From contig DGWL01000045.1 in the NCBI GenBank assembly GCA_002396125.1, positions 1,961 through 11,359 of the forward strand: 9,399 nt of DNA. The letters run 5' to 3'. Below are positions 6,758 to 9,399 of this stretch, piece after piece; positions within the stretch are counted from its first letter, which is position 1, and every line of letters starts with the position of its first letter. A model generated the notes under the pieces. It did no database searches and was not told where the DNA came from. It was given only the letters and a program-made list of their open reading frames with translations. A program made the position numbers and the translations under genes. This DNA is from Porphyromonadaceae bacterium UBA4259. Its GTDB lineage: Bacteria; Bacteroidota; Bacteroidia; Bacteroidales; Muribaculaceae.

Positions 6758-7228
6758 TTATTTCCAGTTTTTGTAGGGGTTCTTCATGAGCATGGAGTTG
6801 TAGTACTTGGGGTCGCCGGTAACTTCCTCGCCGAGCCACTCGGGGCGGTCAAAGGCGGCATCCTCGCTGGGCAGCTCCACCTCGGCAACGGTGAGACCCT
6901 CATTGTCGCCGTAGAATTCATCTACCTCAAAGGTGCGCTCGCCGGCTTTCACCAGGTAGCGTGTCTTGTCGATAACGCCGGGCTCGCAAATCTTGAGCAG
7001 CTCCATCACATCCTCGGCAGGAATTTCTTTTTCCCACTCGAAGCGGCTGGCTCCACTCTCGTTACCAATGCCTTTGACGGTAATAAAGCCCTTTTCGCCC
7101 TTAATGCGCACACGCACGGTACGCTCGGGAACCGAACTCAGGTAGCCTTGAGTGATGCGGGTGGCCTTGAACGACTCGGCCTTGAAATCTCCCTTAACAA
7201 GGAATTTTCTTTCTATCTCTTGTGCCAT
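6758..7228 (-). CDS. CYTH-domain inorganic triphosphatase (NeuTTM-like)
   Basis: This is a 156-residue single-domain cytoplasmic triphosphate tunnel metalloenzyme. It is close in length and motif order to the small bacterial tripolyphosphatase type (NeuTTM), which cleaves inorganic triphosphate to pyrophosphate and phosphate with a divalent metal. The signature ExExK is EIERK at 4-8. Tunnel-lining residues follow in order: ITQGYL (25-30), RVR (39-41), TVK (50-52), FEWEKE (63-68), DKTRY (87-91), EVDEF (101-105), AEVELPSED (115-123) and EEVTGDPKYYN (134-144). No CHAD domain is attached. The upstream gene ends 36 bp before this start, across a heptamer array, so the two are likely one transcript. 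Activity on other triphosphates, or adenylate cyclase activity, is less likely for this short form but not excluded. Confidence 0.92.
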   Translation of the reverse strand: MAQEIERKFLVKGDFKAESFKATRITQGYLSSVPERTVRVRIKGEKGFITVKGIGNESGASRFEWEKEIPAEDVMELLKICEPGVIDKTRYLVKAGERTFEVDEFYGDNEGLTVAEVELPSEDAAFDRPEWLGEEVTGDPKYYNSMLMKNPYKNWK

Positions 7229-7235
7229 AATATTT

Positions 7236-7270
7236 ATCAGTTATGAGTTGTCAGTTATAAGTTGTTAGTT
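7236..7270 (-). repeat. Five-copy AACTNAY heptamer array
   Basis: The minus strand reads five contiguous 7-bp units: AACTAAC, AACTTAT, AACTGAC, AACTCAT and AACTGAT. AACT and the A at position 6 are invariant. The first unit contributes the final Asn codon and the TAA stop of the 214-residue gene. The array fills nearly the whole gap to the CYTH gene. Shorter or degenerate copies in the same orientation occur at 4893-4913, 7913-7919, 7940-7946 and 781-804. Confidence 0.85.
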
Positions 7271-7909
7271 TGCAAGAGGTTTGTTAATCATGCCTATCAC
7301 GCGCTTGATGGCTTGCAGGTAGTTGATGTTCTCAACACCCTCAAGGCCGCAGTCGGCAATAGTCTTCTTGATGTCTTCTATCTCGGTGCTCTCGCTGTTG
7401 ATAGTGCGAACCATAGCGCCGTTGATATATACTTCGCCGGTCTCGCAAATGGTGTCGTTAACCATGTAGCCATATCTGGCTTTCTCAACGGTCACCGCTT
7501 GCAGGTCGGGATGCTCGTCAATCATTTGCAGGAACTCTTCAAGGGTGTACTCGTCCTTGTTGAGATTAGGCATACCGTCAACCTTGAATGCGGGGAAAAC
7601 TTCCTCCTTGAGCACCTGTGCGCTGATGGGGAACTCGCCCTTCATCAACGGATTCCATTGCTCCAGTCCGTCAACTGCCTGAACAAAGGTCTTGATGTCC
7701 ATTTTTCCATTGCGAATCTTGGTGTTGTTGACGTCGTTGGTGCGGCTCACGATGTAGGTTTCGGTGCTGTGACGCTCCCACACTTTCTCGGGGACAGGCA
7801 CGCTAAGACGAGCCATGCGCTTGGCGGGCTCGCAGAAGCAACGGCCAAAACTGCGGAATTCGAAACGGGGTTTAGAGATTTCGCCAATCTTTAATTCTTC
7901 TTTTGCCAT
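7265..7909 (-). CDS. CYTH-like hypothetical protein, possibly a divergent triphosphate tunnel protein
   Basis: The protein has 214 residues, is soluble, and has no signal peptide. I recall similar unannotated proteins in other bacteria but no assigned function. The order of charged strands resembles a CYTH tunnel: RFEFRSF (15-21), ETYIVS (50-55), NNTKIRNGKMDIK (61-73), GLEQWNP (81-87) followed by KGEFP (90-94), AVTVEKARYGY (138-148), ICETGEVYING (154-164) and a C-terminal ENINYLQAIKRVIGM (193-207). The alternating Glu, Lys and Arg on predicted beta strands fit a triphosphate-binding barrel, although a strict ExExK motif is missing. Its gene directly precedes the canonical CYTH triphosphatase, 36 bp apart, which strengthens the idea of a shared substrate. 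The start at ATG 7909 is the first in frame after the upstream terminator. The tunnel assignment is inference; the coding call is firm. Confidence 0.8.
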   Translation of the reverse strand: MAKEELKIGEISKPRFEFRSFGRCFCEPAKRMARLSVPVPEKVWERHSTETYIVSRTNDVNNTKIRNGKMDIKTFVQAVDGLEQWNPLMKGEFPISAQVLKEEVFPAFKVDGMPNLNKDEYTLEEFLQMIDEHPDLQAVTVEKARYGYMVNDTICETGEVYINGAMVRTINSESTEIEDIKKTIADCGLEGVENINYLQAIKRVIGMINKPLAN

Positions 7910-7912
7910 AGT

Positions 7913-7946
7913 GTTAGTTGTTGTATTTCAATAGGAATTGTTAGTT
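7913..7946 (-). repeat. Two dispersed AACTAAC heptamers
   Basis: Two identical AACTAAC units (7913-7919 and 7940-7946, minus strand), each flanked by further AAC, lie 20 bp apart in the leader of the 214-residue gene. They match the unit and orientation of the tandem array at 7236-7270. I see no convincing -7 box of the TAnnTTTG form in this leader, although the preceding terminator implies that a promoter should be here. Confidence 0.45.
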
Positions 7947-7975
7947 GTTTGCTTTTTTGTGATTTGTTAAAGAGG

Positions 7976-8015
7976 AAAAAGAGTTGGCAGGCAGGATGCT
8001 AAGGCCTGCCAACTC
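7976..8015 (-). terminator. Rho-independent terminator after the lipoprotein gene
   Basis: GAGTTGGCAGGC (7981-7992) and GCCTGCCAACTC (8004-8015) form a perfect 12-bp stem with an 11-nt loop. On the minus strand it is followed by TTTTTCCTCTTT. It lies 47 bp after the stop of the lipoprotein gene and ends the porin-lipoprotein transcript. A smaller GC-rich inverted repeat, CCTC/GAGG (8031-8042), lies between the stop codon and this stem. Confidence 0.92.
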
Positions 8016-8062
8016 TCGAGTGGAGAGTCTCCTCGCGGGAGGGAAAAATATAGGAAAATAGT

Positions 8063-8899
8063 TTACTGTACTACAGTTGGATCTTCCTCACCGGTGTCGG
8101 GGTTCTTAGCGCCCAGAGTGCCGTCGGCAATCATGAACTTGCCGGTGCCATCGGGACAGCGGCTCCAGGTCTTCTTGTTGTTGGTGAGTGACTGGTTGCC
8201 CCATCCGTCGGCTTTCTCACCGCGTTGGAACTTGTCGACAACGGTGCCATTGGGAGCGACGAGCTCGATGAGGACACTCTTTTTGGCTGAGAAACCGGTA
8301 GAAATGCCACGTGGTGTGGTGCCCTTAGCACCCACGATGGTGAAGTAGCTGTGAGGCATGATAACTTCATCGGCCAGTCCGGTCCATGCATCACCTTCGT
8401 CCTTGCGAATTATCACGTCCTTGAGCTTAATGGGGTCGTTGCCCTTGTTGTAAAGTTCAATGTACTTGCCCTCGTCGGTGTCGGCCGCACCAAAGAGCTC
8501 GTTGAGCACAAGCTTGGTGTAGTCGCTGGGCTTGTCGCCAACGGTTACCTCAAATTCCTTGGAAGTTGTGGTAAAGCCAGCCTCATTGGTGACAATAACC
8601 ACATAACTAATTTTGGTGCCGTCGGGCTGAGCAGGAATGGTGGCGGTGTAGGTGTTGCCATTGCCAGCCATCTCAATCTCGGTAACCTTGCCATTCACTG
8701 TGTATTGAAGCACTGCCTTAGTGATATCTTGCAAACCCGAAACCTGGGTTGTGACAACGATGTCGTCAAACGAAGTGGGAGCCTCGGGGGCGATGGTTAC
8801 GCCATCGATGCTCGATGGACCTTCATACACTTTATCTTCCACGCAGGCTGTCATCGCTACTGCGAGAATTACTGCGAATAATATCTTTATAGTTTTCAT
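8063..8899 (-). CDS. Lipoprotein with Ig-like and lamin-tail-like domains
   Basis: The protein has 278 residues. Residues 1-19 are a lipoprotein signal ending MTAC, with Cys19 as the lipid site. Residues about 34-120 look like an Ig/Fn3-like beta sandwich (VTIAPEAPTSFDDIVVTTQV ... YTATIPAQPDGTKISYVVIV). From about 128 to 250 the pattern KLVLNELFG, KYIELYNKGNDPIKLKDVII, MPHSYFTIVGAKG and VLIELVAPNGTVVDKFQRG is typical of lamin tail domains in bacterial surface proteins. These domains are often found with secreted nucleases, phosphatases or adhesins, but no enzyme domain is present here. The segment TWSRCPDGTGKF near 244-255 is the usual end of such domains. The gene starts 33 bp after the porin stop and ends at a strong terminator, so it should be the last gene of the porin operon. 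It is likely an outer-membrane or surface partner of the porin. Confidence 0.85.
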   Translation of the reverse strand: MKTIKILFAVILAVAMTACVEDKVYEGPSSIDGVTIAPEAPTSFDDIVVTTQVSGLQDITKAVLQYTVNGKVTEIEMAGNGNTYTATIPAQPDGTKISYVVIVTNEAGFTTTSKEFEVTVGDKPSDYTKLVLNELFGAADTDEGKYIELYNKGNDPIKLKDVIIRKDEGDAWTGLADEVIMPHSYFTIVGAKGTTPRGISTGFSAKKSVLIELVAPNGTVVDKFQRGEKADGWGNQSLTNNKKTWSRCPDGTGKFMIADGTLGAKNPDTGEEDPTVVQ

Positions 8900-8932
8900 T
8901 GTTATAATCTATTACTTGGGTTAAACACAATA

Positions 8933-9399
8933 TTAGAAGTTTATCTCAGCGCGGAGTCCCAGCATGTGATAGTTGATGCCGCCTTTGCCCTTGGGGTCAA
9001 CAACCTTGGTGTAGTCGTTGGTGAGGTTGCCGCTGGCATCGTGGCCAGCAATGAGCTTGCCCTTGCCGTTGGCATAGCGGTCGTTGTTGCTGTACTGGTA
9101 GTTGAGAACAATTTTAACCGAGTTATTCACATAGTAGTTCAGACCAATGGTGAAGTTTTCACCGGCACCACCGTAGATGTCCTTGTTGTTGAGGCTCAGG
9201 TAGTCGTAGCGCACGGCGAGCTCCAGGTCGCCCCACTTGCGGCCGCGCGATGGCTGGGTGAACTCGCCCTCGGCGGTGTTGAAGCGCTGCTTGCCGCCAA
9301 AGAGCAAGCATGATGCGTGAACGTACCAACCGCCAAAGTTGTAGGTAGCCTTAGCGGCATCAACCGAGTTGCGAATCCACTCAGTCTGGAGGCGTGCGG
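8933..9399 (-). CDS. Phosphate-selective porin, Porin_O_P type (3' part of gene)
   Basis: This is the last 155 codons (154 residues plus stop) of an outer-membrane beta-barrel porin; the 5' part lies beyond the right edge. The open frame runs through the edge from 9397, so an internal TTG at 9307 is not a real start. Features typical of the C-terminal half of OprO/OprP-type porins in Bacteroidetes are LQTEWIRN near the cut, FGGWYVHASCLLFGGKQRFN, WGDLELAVRYDYLSLNN, GENFTIGLNYYVNNSVKIVL and NYQYSNNDRY. The protein ends with GINYHMLGLRAEINF and a terminal Phe, the usual signal for barrel assembly. OprO and OprP conduct polyphosphate and phosphate in Pseudomonas; Bacteroidetes members may differ. 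The lipoprotein gene follows after 33 bp with no terminator between. Confidence 0.9.
   Translation of the reverse strand, partial: ARLQTEWIRNSVDAAKATYNFGGWYVHASCLLFGGKQRFNTAEGEFTQPSRGRKWGDLELAVRYDYLSLNNKDIYGGAGENFTIGLNYYVNNSVKIVLNYQYSNNDRYANGKGKLIAGHDASGNLTNDYTKVVDPKGKGGINYHMLGLRAEINF

Noticed and set aside
7262..7894. Plus-strand open frame antisense to almost the whole 214-residue gene
   Set aside because: The sense frame has conserved-looking motifs and a normal context. The antisense frame is a by-product of codon bias, as are those at 1252-1968, 3437-4045, 5744-6211 and 8351-8881.
9305..9307. Internal TTG as the start of the porin gene
   Set aside because: The frame stays open to the right edge with porin-like sequence upstream, so this is a partial gene and TTG is an internal Leu codon.

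Overview
The window looks like chromosome of a Bacteroidales bacterium, perhaps Muribaculaceae or Prevotellaceae. The evidence is a phosphate-selective porin (Porin_O_P type), a lipoprotein with a lamin-tail-like domain, a lipidated membrane-spanning AraC-type regulator, start codons without Shine-Dalgarno sequences, and -7 boxes of the Bacteroidetes form TAnnTTTG. Every gene I accept lies on the minus strand. Many long plus-strand ORFs are antisense shadows of these genes.

In the direction of transcription (right to left): (1) the 3' end of a porin gene, followed after 33 bp by a lipoprotein gene (8063-8899) that ends at a strong intrinsic terminator (7976-8015). (2) A likely operon of five genes: a 214-residue protein that resembles a divergent CYTH/triphosphate tunnel protein, a canonical NeuTTM-like CYTH inorganic triphosphatase, a DASS/SLC13 anion transporter with unusual ion-site motifs, an uncharacterised 482-residue two-TM protein, and a 124-residue lipoprotein. 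A GC-rich hairpin sits between the CYTH and transporter genes. (3) After 161 bp with a promoter candidate, a 598-residue regulator with a lipobox, TPR-like sensor region, one TM helix and a C-terminal AraC DNA-binding domain. (4) A 511-bp gene-free stretch with an intrinsic terminator far past the regulator's stop, a -7 box upstream of that terminator (a possible short RNA gene), and a glyS promoter candidate. (5) The first 196 codons of class II glycyl-tRNA synthetase, running off the left edge.

The porin, the triphosphatase and the anion transporter suggest handling of phosphate or other anions, but this link is inference. Items most worth a second look are the CYTH/CYTH-like pair, the lysine in the transporter's second SNT-like motif, the AACTNAY heptamer arrays between genes, and the promoter-terminator pair that could define a small RNA of about 130 nt.
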